In this document: positions 53,619 through 62,735 of the stretch, one piece after another | Numbering within the stretch: the first letter of the stretch is position 1 | Layout: the number at the start of each line of letters is the position of its first letter | From: a bacterium | Lineage (GTDB): Bacteria > Planctomycetota > UBA1135 > UBA2386 | Assembly: GCA_024743115.1 (NCBI GenBank) | Contig: JANSXC010000011.1 | Span: 62,001-126,000 of the forward strand | Direction of reading: 5' to 3' | Length of the DNA stretch: 64,000 nucleotides | Translations under genes and position numbers: made by a program | The notes under the pieces: generated by a model | What the model was told of the DNA's origin: nothing | Databases searched by the model: none | The model's input: only the letters and a program-made list of their open reading frames with translations

Positions 53619-56600
53619 GTGAAACCGAATCTCGTCAAGACCATGGCGCTCGGCTGCGCTTTGTCGCTGCTGCCGGGCTGCGGCTGGATCGGCATCGGGG
53701 TGGCAGCCGACGAACTCACGGACGATCCCGACGACCCGATCCCCACCCTCGGCGTGCTAGGGTCCGCGGGCCCGGTCGACGAGCAACCGTTCGCCGACCG
53801 AACGCTCCTGGCCTTCGCGTTCACTCCCAACGACACCGCAACGGTCCGACTGCGATTCGAGGTGCGAGCGGGTCGCGGCGAGTGGACCACGCTACCGGCA
53901 AGTTTCGTCGCGCTCCGAGCCCAGGACGGCACCCTGTCCTCGTTCGACGCCGACCAGGCCGGCAATCTGCTCCTGCCCATCAAGGACACTTCGTTCCGAC
54001 TCGTCGAGTTCAACCACGCCGCTCTGCTGGGCCGCCCCGAAATAGCGGGCGTCTCGCTCCGACTGGTCTTCGGTGACGCCGGCCAGACGCCAGACAATCA
54101 ACCCGTCACCGGCGCCCTGGTCGACATCCTCGAAGACGCCTCGATCGGCCGCGAACTCGGCGAACTCGTCGAGAGCGAACTGCAACTGCGCCGCGGCGCC
54201 AGCAACGACCCCGAGAGCGACTTCCGACTCGACACCGTGCTCCTCGATCACGGCGGCGACCGCGACACCAACGAGTTCCAGATCGAGTACGCCGTCACCA
54301 ACGCCACTCCGACCGAAGGCGACTTCCGCCCGATTCCCGACACCGCCTGGGATCGCGACAACGCGGCGACCGCGTTCGAGGTCGACGGCCGCGCGCGGTT
54401 CGCGATGCAGTTCCGCATCAACCCGATCGCCTCGGGCGCGATCTCGCGCGGCGGCTACGAACGGTTCTGGATGCGCATCCGCCACCGCGAGATCTACCCG
54501 ACGGGCCGCCGCGGCGAGAACCCCACGAGCGAGTGGAGCCCCTGGATCTCCCGCGCACTCACCGGCAACCCGGCGCGTGTTGGCCACACCCCACGCATCG
54601 AACGCGCGGCCATCACGGATCCGAGCCTCGGCGATCCGGGGCGCCGCTGGCCGCGACTGCCGATCACGCTGACCGTCAGCAACCCGTCGCCGCAGTTCGC
54701 GATGGAGGTGGAGCTGGCCGGGTCCTATCGCGTCAACAGCGGCAAGAATTGGCGAACGATCACGCCGTTCTTCAACGGCAATCCGCGATCCCGCACCCGC
54801 TTCCGCCTCGAACCCGGAGAGCGCACGACCCGCTACCTGGTATGGAACTGCGTGCTCGACGAGGGGCTCGGCAACCGCCTGATCGTCGACCCGCCGTACA
54901 ACGATCTGCGCGTCGCGGAAGTGCGCGTGCACGCCTCGGCGCTCGCGGCGACCGGCCTGCCGCTCGCGACCCCGCTTACCGGGACCCAACCCGCCGGCTT
55001 CGCGTCACTGAGCACGAGCCCGTTCGTCGGCTTCCGCGACAACCTGCTGCCCGCCGCGAAACGCGTCTGGTCCGCAGGAGCAGGTGACGGCGCCCAGGGA
55101 ACCCGCGACCTGTTCTTCACACAGCTGTTCGAGCCGCCGGCCAGCAACGCGAGCCAGGAGTGGATCGTCGGCCTCAACCAGCAGTTCGAAGCGATCCAGC
55201 TGATCCCGCAGCCGGCGAGCTACAACTTCAACACGCAGAACGGTGAGAACAACGGCGTCTACGACATCGCGCCGATCGACTTCGATCGCCAGTCGCCCGA
55301 CTGCCTCGTCTGGGTCAACGGCAAGCTCTACTACCTCGACTGGCCGGCCGGCGGCGCCCCGACCGCCACGTTCCTCGGCTCGGGTGGCGGCCTGCGCACC
55401 CGCGGCGTGGAGCCGGTCAGCTTCGAGCTGCGCGACGCTGCCGGCGTGACCTACCAGACGGCCGTGTTCTTCACCTGGCAAACGACCAACGGCCCGCTCG
55501 AGGTCAGCCTCCGCGGCGTCATCCGCGATCCGAACGGCACATGGGCCAACTTCCAACTGCGGGCGGACAGCTTCCCGCTCGCACCGACGACCAACCCTGG
55601 CGCGCCGCGCATCGTCGGTGGCGAGTTCGACGGCGACCCGGACACCTACGAGATCGTGCTGGGCGCGTTCGGTACCGAAGAAGGCCAGGGGATGCTGCAC
55701 TACTGGAGCCTCGACCTCAACGGTACGACCCTCACCGCTTCGGCGCCGGAACCGCTGCCGCTGATGCCCGACACCCTCGCCGCCACGCAGGAGTACGGCC
55801 AGTGGCGCATGCGGGCATGGCAGCCCGACGCAACCAGCCCCACCGAACTCGTGGTGCTGCGCGAGATGCGCAACAGCGACGACGAGAAACTCGAACGCCT
55901 CGACGTGCAGCGACTGCGCCGCGTCGGCAACGCGTTCGCGAACGCCTGGGAGACGGTGGATCCCGCGTTCGACTCAAACACTTTTCCGGACCTCGCGGAC
56001 TGCAAGCTCCAGAAGTTCTTCACGCAGGACCTCGACGGTGCCAGCAGCGGACGCCCGGGCTCCGACCTGGTCGTCGTGCTGGATCAGGTCATCGACAATG
56101 ACGAGTTTCGCCGCAGCATCGACCTCTGGACGCTCGCAACCGATTCCGAAGGCCCGGCATGGCGTCGGCTCGCAGCCGACATCCGTGCACTCACACCCGA
56201 TTCGCTGACGCCACCACAAGGTGGCAACAGCGGCTCGATGGTCGGGGGCAAGTTCCAGCTCATCGACGTCGATGGCGACGGTCGGCTCGATCTCGTGACC
56301 GGCGAGTCGATCGGAAACCTGCTCTCCGATGGCCACTTCAACTACTTCGCCGCGAGCCTCGGCGGTGTGGCGGGTCGACTCGGCGACGTGCCGCTGTCGG
56401 CCGGCGCGGCAACGACGCGCGCTGTGCTGCCCGGACTGGTCGACGCCAACGGCGATGGCCAGGACGACGTGATCGCCGGCACGCGACTCCACCTCGCGGA
56501 CGTCAACGGCAGCTACGTGCCGACGCTCGCCGGACTATCCGGCGGCCCGCAGGCTCGTCACCGCGTCGAACGCGTGTTGCTCGACCGACCGGCCAACGCG

Positions 56601-57566
56601 ATCGGCGACGTCGTCGACGTGCTCGTCGCCGGCGCCCACGGTCCGGTCATCCGCGTGGATCGCCTCGAAGGCATCGGCACCCCGGCGCAATCCCGCCTGA
56701 TCCCAACGTATCAGATCCCGTTCGGCCCCGAACCCGTCTTCGACGCGCGCGCGTTCATGACTCCCGATGCGGAGCAACGCCGCATCAAGGACATCCTCGC
56801 GCTCGTCGGGACACCGCCGATCGGCGAGTTGCAGTACGCGCGCTTCGATGCCGTGAACGCCACGACGACGCGGATCACGGTGCTGAACCAGGTGCTTCTC
56901 GAGACCGGTTTCGCGCTGCTGCGGCGCGGCGTGCTCTCGCCCGACGACCTACTCGCGAACGACCTGCTCGTCCAGGACGTCGCCGCGCTGACGGCTGATC
57001 GCAAGCTCATTCGCTTCGACTCCGACACGCTCTACCAGGAGTTCGACCTGCTCGAGGTCCCGGCCGGGGAACGCATTCTCGCGATCACCTCGGCCTCGAT
57101 CGATGGCGACGGCCGCGAAGACCTTCTGCTCATGACCGAGGAATCGATCGCCCCAACCAAGATCTTCCGACTTCGCGTGTTTCTCCAGGGCAACGGGGAG
57201 CTGGCGTCGACCCTGCTCGCACGATTCGAAGAGCCGTTCTCGGAAGCGGGCACGGTGGTGCGCGCGTTCCGCTTCGATCGCACGAAGCCGACGTTCGCCG
57301 AGGGCTTCCTGCTGCTCGACGACACGGCGCCCATGATCGACCGCAGCGAGATCATCCTGATCCGACCGTTCGAGGACCCAGTGACCGGCGAACTGCGGGT
57401 GCGCCTCGCCCGATCACCCCAAGACCAGGCGGCCGATCTGCCGATGGAGGTCGTCGTCACCGACAACGACCAGGACGGCATCATCGAGGTCATCGGCGGG
57501 GAGATCGGCGGCACGACGGGGCTCAAGCGCCTCGTGACCAACAGCGAGTCGATCGGCGGCAACTGA
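53619..57566 (+). CDS. Very large lipoprotein with FG-GAP/VCBS repeats
   Basis: 1315 residues from a GTG at 53619; GAGGAG lies at about 53602. Signal ends LSLLPGC, so it is a lipoprotein. The C-terminal half contains several FG-GAP/VCBS-type calcium loops: DVDGDGRLDLVTGESIG, DANGDGQDDVIAGTRL, SIDGDGREDLLLMTEES and DNDQDGIIEVIGGE. Such repeats form a beta-propeller, as in integrin-like or surface adhesion proteins. The N-terminal half has Ig-like and coiled beta regions. Likely surface-exposed; adhesion or glycan binding is inferred. The next genes (TRL pair) are convergent. Confidence 0.8.
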   Translation: MKPNLVKTMALGCALSLLPGCGWIGIGVAADELTDDPDDPIPTLGVLGSAGPVDEQPFADRTLLAFAFTPNDTATVRLRFEVRAGRGEWTTLPASFVALRAQDGTLSSFDADQAGNLLLPIKDTSFRLVEFNHAALLGRPEIAGVSLRLVFGDAGQTPDNQPVTGALVDILEDASIGRELGELVESELQLRRGASNDPESDFRLDTVLLDHGGDRDTNEFQIEYAVTNATPTEGDFRPIPDTAWDRDNAATAFEVDGRARFAMQFRINPIASGAISRGGYERFWMRIRHREIYPTGRRGENPTSEWSPWISRALTGNPARVGHTPRIERAAITDPSLGDPGRRWPRLPITLTVSNPSPQFAMEVELAGSYRVNSGKNWRTITPFFNGNPRSRTRFRLEPGERTTRYLVWNCVLDEGLGNRLIVDPPYNDLRVAEVRVHASALAATGLPLATPLTGTQPAGFASLSTSPFVGFRDNLLPAAKRVWSAGAGDGAQGTRDLFFTQLFEPPASNASQEWIVGLNQQFEAIQLIPQPASYNFNTQNGENNGVYDIAPIDFDRQSPDCLVWVNGKLYYLDWPAGGAPTATFLGSGGGLRTRGVEPVSFELRDAAGVTYQTAVFFTWQTTNGPLEVSLRGVIRDPNGTWANFQLRADSFPLAPTTNPGAPRIVGGEFDGDPDTYEIVLGAFGTEEGQGMLHYWSLDLNGTTLTASAPEPLPLMPDTLAATQEYGQWRMRAWQPDATSPTELVVLREMRNSDDEKLERLDVQRLRRVGNAFANAWETVDPAFDSNTFPDLADCKLQKFFTQDLDGASSGRPGSDLVVVLDQVIDNDEFRRSIDLWTLATDSEGPAWRRLAADIRALTPDSLTPPQGGNSGSMVGGKFQLIDVDGDGRLDLVTGESIGNLLSDGHFNYFAASLGGVAGRLGDVPLSAGAATTRAVLPGLVDANGDGQDDVIAGTRLHLADVNGSYVPTLAGLSGGPQARHRVERVLLDRPANAIGDVVDVLVAGAHGPVIRVDRLEGIGTPAQSRLIPTYQIPFGPEPVFDARAFMTPDAEQRRIKDILALVGTPPIGELQYARFDAVNATTTRITVLNQVLLETGFALLRRGVLSPDDLLANDLLVQDVAALTADRKLIRFDSDTLYQEFDLLEVPAGERILAITSASIDGDGREDLLLMTEESIAPTKIFRLRVFLQGNGELASTLLARFEEPFSEAGTVVRAFRFDRTKPTFAEGFLLLDDTAPMIDRSEIILIRPFEDPVTGELRVRLARSPQDQAADLPMEVVVTDNDQDGIIEVIGGEIGGTTGLKRLVTNSESIGGN

Positions 57567-57595
57567 CCCGCCGACCGACTCGGCAAGGCGCGCTC

Positions 57596-57895
57596 TCACC
57601 GCCCGTAGACGTGAACCCACTGCTGCGTCCACACACCCATCACGCGCAACGTCTCGAGATCGGCGAACCAGACCTCCTCGAAGCCGTTCGCACGCGCGAT
57701 GTCGCCGATGCCGTTCGAATCCCAGGCGAGGTTGACGTAGCTCACGGTGAGCTGCTTGGTGTCGCCGCGACCACGTTCGACGGTGGCCGGGGTCTTGTTG
57801 AAGTTGGTCGTCAGCGGTCGGATCGTGTGTTGATACACGCAACCGCCAGCCGACCAGGTCGCGGTACATGCCGCGATCAGCAGGAGACGGCGCAT
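57596..57895 (-). CDS. TRL-like lipoprotein (second of a tandem pair)
   Basis: 99 residues from the ATG at 57895; the longer frame to 58078 overlaps the neighbouring gene. Lipoprotein signal LLLIAACTATWSAGGC. The mature part (VYQHTIRPLTTNFNKTP, VNLAWDSNGIGDIARANGF, VWTQQWVHVYGR) matches the TRL-like family (PF13146), short lipoproteins whose role is not known. It has the same length and outline as its upstream neighbour with lower similarity, so the two are divergent paralogues. It begins one base after the neighbour's stop. Confidence 0.75.
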   Translation of the reverse strand: MRRLLLIAACTATWSAGGCVYQHTIRPLTTNFNKTPATVERGRGDTKQLTVSYVNLAWDSNGIGDIARANGFEEVWFADLETLRVMGVWTQQWVHVYGR

Positions 57896-57896
57896 C

Positions 57897-58196
57897 TCAC
57901 TGCCCGTAGACGACCGTGGTCGAACGTGAGTAGAGCCCCCAGAGCAGGCTGAAGAACTTCTGATCAGCGTGGTTGATCGTCTGCAGGCCGCCGTCCTCCG
58001 CGGCAGCCTTCGTGCCGGCATCACCCCAGGCGACGAGCCACAGAACGCTGTGGGCACTCGACTCGCCCTGCTTGTCACCGAGCGTGGTCTGGTTGAGGTC
58101 GGTGTCGAGCGGCGCGGTCACGTCCGCGTAAACGCAGCCCGAGGAGGCGAGGGAGAACGACAGCGCCAAGGCGGCGACGACGGTGCGGGTTCGCAT
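57897..58196 (-). CDS. TRL-like lipoprotein (first of a tandem pair)
   Basis: 99 residues from the ATG at 58196. Lipoprotein signal (LALSFSLASSGC). The mature part VYADVTAPLDTDLNQT, GESSAHSVLWLVAWGDAGT, INHADQKFFSLLWGLYSRS and TTVVYG fits TRL-like (PF13146) closely and better than its downstream paralogue. No tRNA gene is adjacent here, although the family name comes from a tRNA-linked locus. Function unknown. Confidence 0.8.
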   Translation of the reverse strand: MRTRTVVAALALSFSLASSGCVYADVTAPLDTDLNQTTLGDKQGESSAHSVLWLVAWGDAGTKAAAEDGGLQTINHADQKFFSLLWGLYSRSTTVVYGQ

Positions 58197-58253
58197 GCGT
58201 GGAGCATCCGACAAGCGCCGCTCCACTGCAACCGAACGGCGACGCGCCGCAGC

Positions 58254-59498
58254 TCAGCGCCCGGTGTGCAACGGCCGCTCGCCAGGGTACTCGACACCAT
58301 CGATCATGACACCGAGGCAATTGGTCGTGTATTCGAACGGATCCCCGTCGAACCACGCGAGATCCGCGTCCTTGCCGACTTCGAGCGAGCCGATGCGATC
58401 CGCCACACCGAGCAATCGGGCCGCGCCGATCGTGAGCGCCGCGAGCGCGCGCTCGTCGGCCAACCCCTTGGAGACCGCGACGCCTGCTTCGAACAACACG
58501 ACGCGTGACTTCGGCACGTAGCTCTCGAACCCACTCTGCAACGCGATCGGGATCCCCGCGTCCACGAGCAACTTCGGCAGCTCCATCGTCGCGTTGCCGA
58601 GTTCGCCGCGCGTGCGGGCCATCGCCGGATGCGGCAGCACGGTGCACTTGCTCGCCTTGATCTCGTCGAGCAACAGGTAGGCCTCAGCCGCCCCATCGAG
58701 CACGACGTCGAGTTCGAACTCCTTGGCGATGCGCAGCGTGGTCATGAGGTCGTGCGCGCGATGCGCAGTCACGAGCAACGGTACCTCGCGGCGCAGAGCC
58801 GCGGCGAACGCCTCGTGCCGCAGCTCGACCGGCGCAGCGTCGTCACCATCACATTTCTTGGCGTAGGCGCGCGCCGCGAGCAGCGCCTCGCGCAGCATCG
58901 CAGCGGACTTCGCGCGAGTGCCCGGCTTCTTGCCACCGGTGTCCCCGCGGCCGGCCCGCCCTGCGTCCCCGAGCGTGCAGGCGATCATCGCGAATGGCCG
59001 CAACACGTCCTTCTCGACGCTACGCCCGTGCGTCTTGACCACCATCGTCTGCCCAGCGACGAGCGCCCGCGGCGCGTGGCCCGTGTGAACCGTCGTGATG
59101 CCGAAGCTGCGCAGCCAGTTCACGAGCGGATCGTGCGCGTTGTACGCATCGATCGCGCGCAGCTCGGGCTGCACCGGTCCGGTGGAATCGAGCTGATCCT
59201 GATCATGCGGGATGTTCAGGTGACCAGTCAGACCGACGGTGGCATGCGCATCGATGAGGCCCGGAACGAGCACTTTGGCGCGCTTCTGCTCGATCCCGGC
59301 CGGCAATCGAATCGTCGCGGCCTTGCCGACCGCCGTGATCTTGCCATCCCGAACGATCACGATGCCGTCCTCGATCGCCCGGCCAGCCATCGTGTGGACG
59401 ATGTCCGCGCGCACAGCGAACGACTTGCCACCGCCCTGGGCCGCGAGCGCACTGCCGATCGCGACGCCGAACGCCGCGTGAATCGCGAAGCGGATCAC
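58254..59498 (-). CDS. Amidohydrolase-like exported protein with degenerate metal site
   Basis: 414 residues from a GTG at 59498 that overlaps the stop of the upstream amidohydrolase gene (GTGA). Signal peptide (IHAAFGVAIGSALAAQ). It has the amidohydrolase fold and the small composite beta domain (LVPGLIDAHATVG; VGKDADLAWFDGDPFEY), but the first metal motif HxH is HAT (His85-Ala-Thr87). The region that should hold a His/Asp pair reads ALQSGFESY rather than HSDD, and the strand with the mid-chain His reads VLDGAAEAY. So metal-dependent catalysis is unlikely. It probably partners the active paralogue encoded upstream. Confidence 0.8.
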   Translation of the reverse strand: MIRFAIHAAFGVAIGSALAAQGGGKSFAVRADIVHTMAGRAIEDGIVIVRDGKITAVGKAATIRLPAGIEQKRAKVLVPGLIDAHATVGLTGHLNIPHDQDQLDSTGPVQPELRAIDAYNAHDPLVNWLRSFGITTVHTGHAPRALVAGQTMVVKTHGRSVEKDVLRPFAMIACTLGDAGRAGRGDTGGKKPGTRAKSAAMLREALLAARAYAKKCDGDDAAPVELRHEAFAAALRREVPLLVTAHRAHDLMTTLRIAKEFELDVVLDGAAEAYLLLDEIKASKCTVLPHPAMARTRGELGNATMELPKLLVDAGIPIALQSGFESYVPKSRVVLFEAGVAVSKGLADERALAALTIGAARLLGVADRIGSLEVGKDADLAWFDGDPFEYTTNCLGVMIDGVEYPGERPLHTGR

Positions 59499-60862
59499 TT
59501 CGCACCTCCCGCAGCCTGCACGCCCTGACCGGCGACACCGTACTGCCCGTAGCAACAGAGCGACAGGGACTGATCCACGCTCGCGTTGTAGCCCCCCATC
59601 GCCAACAGGCGATCCTTCGGATCAGCGAGGTCGAACACCTTCTGCCCCTCGACCCAGGTCTCGAGCACCTGCGTTCGCACGGCGAACGGATCCCCCGACA
59701 GAACGACGAGGTCCGCGTCCTTGCCAACGGTCAACGTGCCGACCCGGTCCGCCATGTCGAGCATGACCGCGCCCGCACTCGTCAGCGCGGCGAGCGCCTT
59801 GTCGCGTTTCATGCCCGCTCTCACAGCCAGCGCCGCCGACCGCAGGAACAGCCGGCTGTCCGTGATGCCATCGTCGGAGTGGAATCCGACGAGCACGCCG
59901 GCCTCATCGAGGATCCGCCCCGTCGCCATCGACAGGCGCGCGGCCTCGAGCTTGCCGCCCGGCGAATCGATCATGATTACCGAACACGGCGCCTTCGCGG
60001 CGGCGATCTCCTCCGCGACGAGCCAGCCTTCACTGACGTGATGCAGCACGACGCGGAAGCCGAACTCGCGCTGCAGCCGCAGCACCGTGAGGATGTCATC
60101 CTGGCGATGGGTGTGGTGGTGCACCATGCGCTTGCCTTCGAGCACCTCGACCAACGCCTCCATGCCGAGGCTGCGCTCGGGCATCTTGGCGGGATCACCC
60201 GCCGCCGCGGCGACCTTCTTCTGGTAATGCCGCGCCCGATGCAGCTGCGCGCGCATCAGCGCCGCCGCCCTGCCCCGCGTGCCGGGGAACGGCGGCCCTT
60301 TCTGCGGGTTCGTGCCGTTGGCCATCTTGATGCCGCCCATCGGCTGGCCGTCGGTCCCCGCGATGAGCAGGTCGTCGATCGTCCGCGGCTCGCGCAGCTT
60401 GAGATAGATCGTCTGACCCGACAGCAGGTGCCCCGAACCCGGCATCACGTTGACGGTCGTGATACCGCCGGCCTGCGCCTTCTGGATGCCGGGATCGCGC
60501 GGATTGATCGCATCGAGCGCGCGCACTTCGGGCTGAATCGGTCCGCTGCGATCGCCACCGGAGACCGAACCGATATGGGAATGGGTGTCGACGAGCCCAG
60601 GAATGATCGTCTTGCCCTTGCAGTCGCGCCGCTCGCTCGGCGCCGGCAAGAGCACTTCGGATGCGGGCCCGACGGCGATGATCTTGCCACCGCGAACGAC
60701 GAGCGTGCCATTCTCGATCACGGGCCCATCGACGGGCAGAATGCGCGCACCGACGAACGCGATCGCCTCGTCCTGTGCTGGGACAACGGTCCCGGAAACG
60801 ATCAAGGCGCTGGCAAGGCCGCCGAAAACACGCCGCAGGTTGCGGCCGAGGAGCGAACTCAT
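59495..60862 (-). CDS. Exported metal-dependent amidohydrolase
   Basis: 455 residues from the ATG at 60862, with an uncleaved or Sec-like N-terminal helix (FGGLASALIVSGTVVPAQ). The metal motif HxH is His94-Ser-His96 (VDTHSHIG), with MVHHHTHRQDD, VVLHHVSEG and GFHSDDG providing further ligands. It belongs to the imidazolonepropionase-like/dihydroorotase-like amidohydrolase group, many of which cleave dipeptides or other cyclic amides. The substrate is unknown. It overlaps the degenerate paralogue by 4 bp, so both are made together. Confidence 0.85.
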   Translation of the reverse strand: MSSLLGRNLRRVFGGLASALIVSGTVVPAQDEAIAFVGARILPVDGPVIENGTLVVRGGKIIAVGPASEVLLPAPSERRDCKGKTIIPGLVDTHSHIGSVSGGDRSGPIQPEVRALDAINPRDPGIQKAQAGGITTVNVMPGSGHLLSGQTIYLKLREPRTIDDLLIAGTDGQPMGGIKMANGTNPQKGPPFPGTRGRAAALMRAQLHRARHYQKKVAAAAGDPAKMPERSLGMEALVEVLEGKRMVHHHTHRQDDILTVLRLQREFGFRVVLHHVSEGWLVAEEIAAAKAPCSVIMIDSPGGKLEAARLSMATGRILDEAGVLVGFHSDDGITDSRLFLRSAALAVRAGMKRDKALAALTSAGAVMLDMADRVGTLTVGKDADLVVLSGDPFAVRTQVLETWVEGQKVFDLADPKDRLLAMGGYNASVDQSLSLCCYGQYGVAGQGVQAAGGAK

Positions 60863-60918
60863 CGCCGCACCATATCTCGGCACCCCGTCGAGACCGCCCG
60901 TCGGGGCCGGAATCGTTC

Positions 60919-61620
60919 TCAGCCGAGGTCGAACAGGAGCGCTTCGACCGGCTCTTTCGCCACGAGCCGCAATACCCCGGAGTCTTCGGTGCTCGCACCA
61001 TCGCCCGCGACGAGTTCGACGCCCTCGGCCGCCAGTCGCCCGGACACCATCTGGATCCAGGCACCGCGCCCCGCGACAACGTCGTGCGCGACCTCGTCAC
61101 CAGCCGCGAGTCGCAGCCGTCGCACGATCGCGTCCTGGTGAATCTTCGCACTGCCGTCACGCCCATCGGGCGAGATCACGACAACGTCCTTGCTCTCGGC
61201 GGCCGAGGCATCCGGTTTCCACTCGGTGTAACTCGGTGCCAGACCCCGCTCGTTCGGCTCGATCCAGATCTGCAGGAAGTGCAGCCCCTGGTCGGCGTTC
61301 GGGTTGTATTCGCTGTGCGTGACGCCGGTGCCCGCGCTCATGAGCTGGATCTCGCCGGGCCGCAGCGTGCGCCCGTTGCCCATGCTGTCCTTGTGCTCGA
61401 GCGCACCCTCGAGCACGTAGCTGAAGATCTCCATGTCACGGTGCGGATGCGTAGAGAAGCCCTGCCCCGGCGTAACCTTGTCCTGATTGATCACGCGCAG
61501 GGCCCGAAAGCCCATGAACCGCGGATCGTGATACGAGGCGAAACTGAACGTGTGATGGCTGTCGAGCCAGCCGTGATCGGCGTGGCCGCGGTCAGAGGAA
61601 CGGCGGACGGTGAGGTTCAT
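60919..61620 (-). CDS. Pirin-family bicupin protein
   Basis: 233 residues from the ATG at 61620 (MNLTVRRSSDRG), the usual pirin start, with AAGGAG 6 bp upstream. Pirin motifs: HADHGWLDSHHTFSFASY, STHPHRDMEIFSYVLEG (metal-binding His/His/Glu), GTGVTHSEYNP (Glu/His). A nickel/iron cupin with quercetinase-like or redox role is known for some members. The frame continues upstream to an in-frame ATG at 61743 that encodes a twin-arginine lipoprotein-like signal (RRAFLSRSLTALGALAGASAC), so an exported longer form (274 residues) may also be made. Divergent from a LysR gene. Confidence 0.85.
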   Translation of the reverse strand: MNLTVRRSSDRGHADHGWLDSHHTFSFASYHDPRFMGFRALRVINQDKVTPGQGFSTHPHRDMEIFSYVLEGALEHKDSMGNGRTLRPGEIQLMSAGTGVTHSEYNPNADQGLHFLQIWIEPNERGLAPSYTEWKPDASAAESKDVVVISPDGRDGSAKIHQDAIVRRLRLAAGDEVAHDVVAGRGAWIQMVSGRLAAEGVELVAGDGASTEDSGVLRLVAKEPVEALLFDLG

Positions 61621-61743
61621 ACGATTCTCCTTGGCAGACTGGGTAGACGGCTCAGATCCCGCAACGCGAGTCGAACATGCGCTGGCGCCAGCCAGCGCTC
61701 CGAGCGCCGTCAAGGACCGGGAAAGGAATGCACGTCGTTCCAT
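61621..61743 (-). other. In-frame Tat/lipoprotein-like N-terminal extension of the pirin gene
   Basis: Between an upstream ATG at 61743 and the pirin start at 61620 the frame is open and encodes MERRAFLSRS, a hydrophobic stretch and an ASAC lipobox, followed by a Ser/Thr-rich spacer. The pattern is that of a Tat lipoprotein signal. No clear ribosome-binding site precedes the upstream ATG, while the downstream one has a strong site. It could give a second, exported isoform or be the true start. Confidence 0.45.
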
Positions 61744-61797
61744 GCCAGAAGGGTCGACCACGACAGGCCACTTCACAAATACCGTCTTCGCCTTGAC

Positions 61798-61818
61798 TTC
61801 ATGCGTACAGGTTATGAA
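61798..61818. promoter_or_regulatory. Candidate LysR operator in the pirin/LysR intergenic region
   Basis: A perfect inverted repeat TTCAT-N11-ATGAA contains the LysR-type T-N11-A signature. It lies 15 bp upstream of the LysR start and 125 bp before the long-form pirin start, and a TTGACT is adjacent at 61793-61798. This fits autoregulation plus control of the divergent pirin gene. Binding is predicted only. Confidence 0.5.
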
Positions 61819-61832
61819 CTGGCCTGCAGCCC

Positions 61833-62735
61833 ATGGAGTTCCACCAGCTGCGCTACTTCGTCGCCGCGGCCGAGACCGCGAGCATGTCCGCGGCCGCGCG
61901 GCGGGAACACGTCTCGCAGCCGGCCCTGAGCCGCCAGGTCGCCCAGCTCGAACGCACGCTGGGCGTGCCGCTGTTCGAGCGCAAGAAGCAGCGGATTCAC
62001 CTGACTCCGGCGGGCAAGTTCTTCCTGCCGCGGGCTCGCCAGCTGCTCTGCGACGCGGAGCTCGGCGCGCAGCAACTGCGCGAGGAGTTCGGTGGCGCGC
62101 GCCGCACCCTGCGCCTCGGGTATCTGAGCCCCTTCCTCGACGACCTCGTCGCTCCGACGGTTCGACAACTCAAGCGCGATCATCGCAGTCTGAAGGTCGC
62201 GATGTTCGACCTGCCGCCCGGTGCGCAGCTCGACCGCCTCGGCGCGCGCGAACTCGACGCGGCGATCCTCGGCAATCTGGAGCCGGAGCATTCGCAACGA
62301 TTCACCGCCCGACAGCTGAGCCGTCACCGCTTCGCGGCCGCCCTGCCCGCCGACCACCCGCTCGCGGACCGCCGACGCATCCCACTCGCCGCGCTGCGGG
62401 GCGAAACCTGGGTGTCACTCGACGATCTCGCGTTCCCGGGCCGTCGCGCCTTCTTACAAGCGGTCTGCAACGACGCGGGATTCGAACCGGCCATCGGTGC
62501 CGAGGTCGACTCGGTCACCACGATGCTGGGCACGGTCGCCGCGGGTGACGACGTCGCACTCGTGCCGCACCACAGCAGCAAGCTGCCCCATGACGGCGTC
62601 GTGTTCGTTCGCCTGGAGTCACCGGCACCGACGGCCGAACTGCGATTCGTCACACGCCGGCGCGAGCCGATGGCCGAGCTCGACAGCCTGTATCGGCTGC
62701 TGCGCGAACGCGCCCGGGTCGTCGGCGACGCGTGA
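61833..62735 (+). CDS. LysR-family transcriptional regulator
   Basis: 300 residues. The N-terminal winged helix-turn-helix is typical (MEFHQLRYFVAAAETASMSA, HVSQPALSRQVAQLERTLG, LFERKKQRIHLTPAG). The rest is a periplasmic-binding-like effector domain (DAAILGNLEPEHSQR, RFAAALPADHPLADRR, DSVTTMLGTVAAGDDVALVP). It is divergent from the pirin gene across a region with a LysR-type dyad. The effector molecule is unknown. Confidence 0.9.
   Translation: MEFHQLRYFVAAAETASMSAAARREHVSQPALSRQVAQLERTLGVPLFERKKQRIHLTPAGKFFLPRARQLLCDAELGAQQLREEFGGARRTLRLGYLSPFLDDLVAPTVRQLKRDHRSLKVAMFDLPPGAQLDRLGARELDAAILGNLEPEHSQRFTARQLSRHRFAAALPADHPLADRRRIPLAALRGETWVSLDDLAFPGRRAFLQAVCNDAGFEPAIGAEVDSVTTMLGTVAAGDDVALVPHHSSKLPHDGVVFVRLESPAPTAELRFVTRRREPMAELDSLYRLLRERARVVGDA

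Noticed and set aside
53399-54097. Upstream extension of the FGE-like protein
   Set aside because: It runs antisense into the FG-GAP gene and has no domain similarity; the GTG at 53398 precedes the signal peptide.
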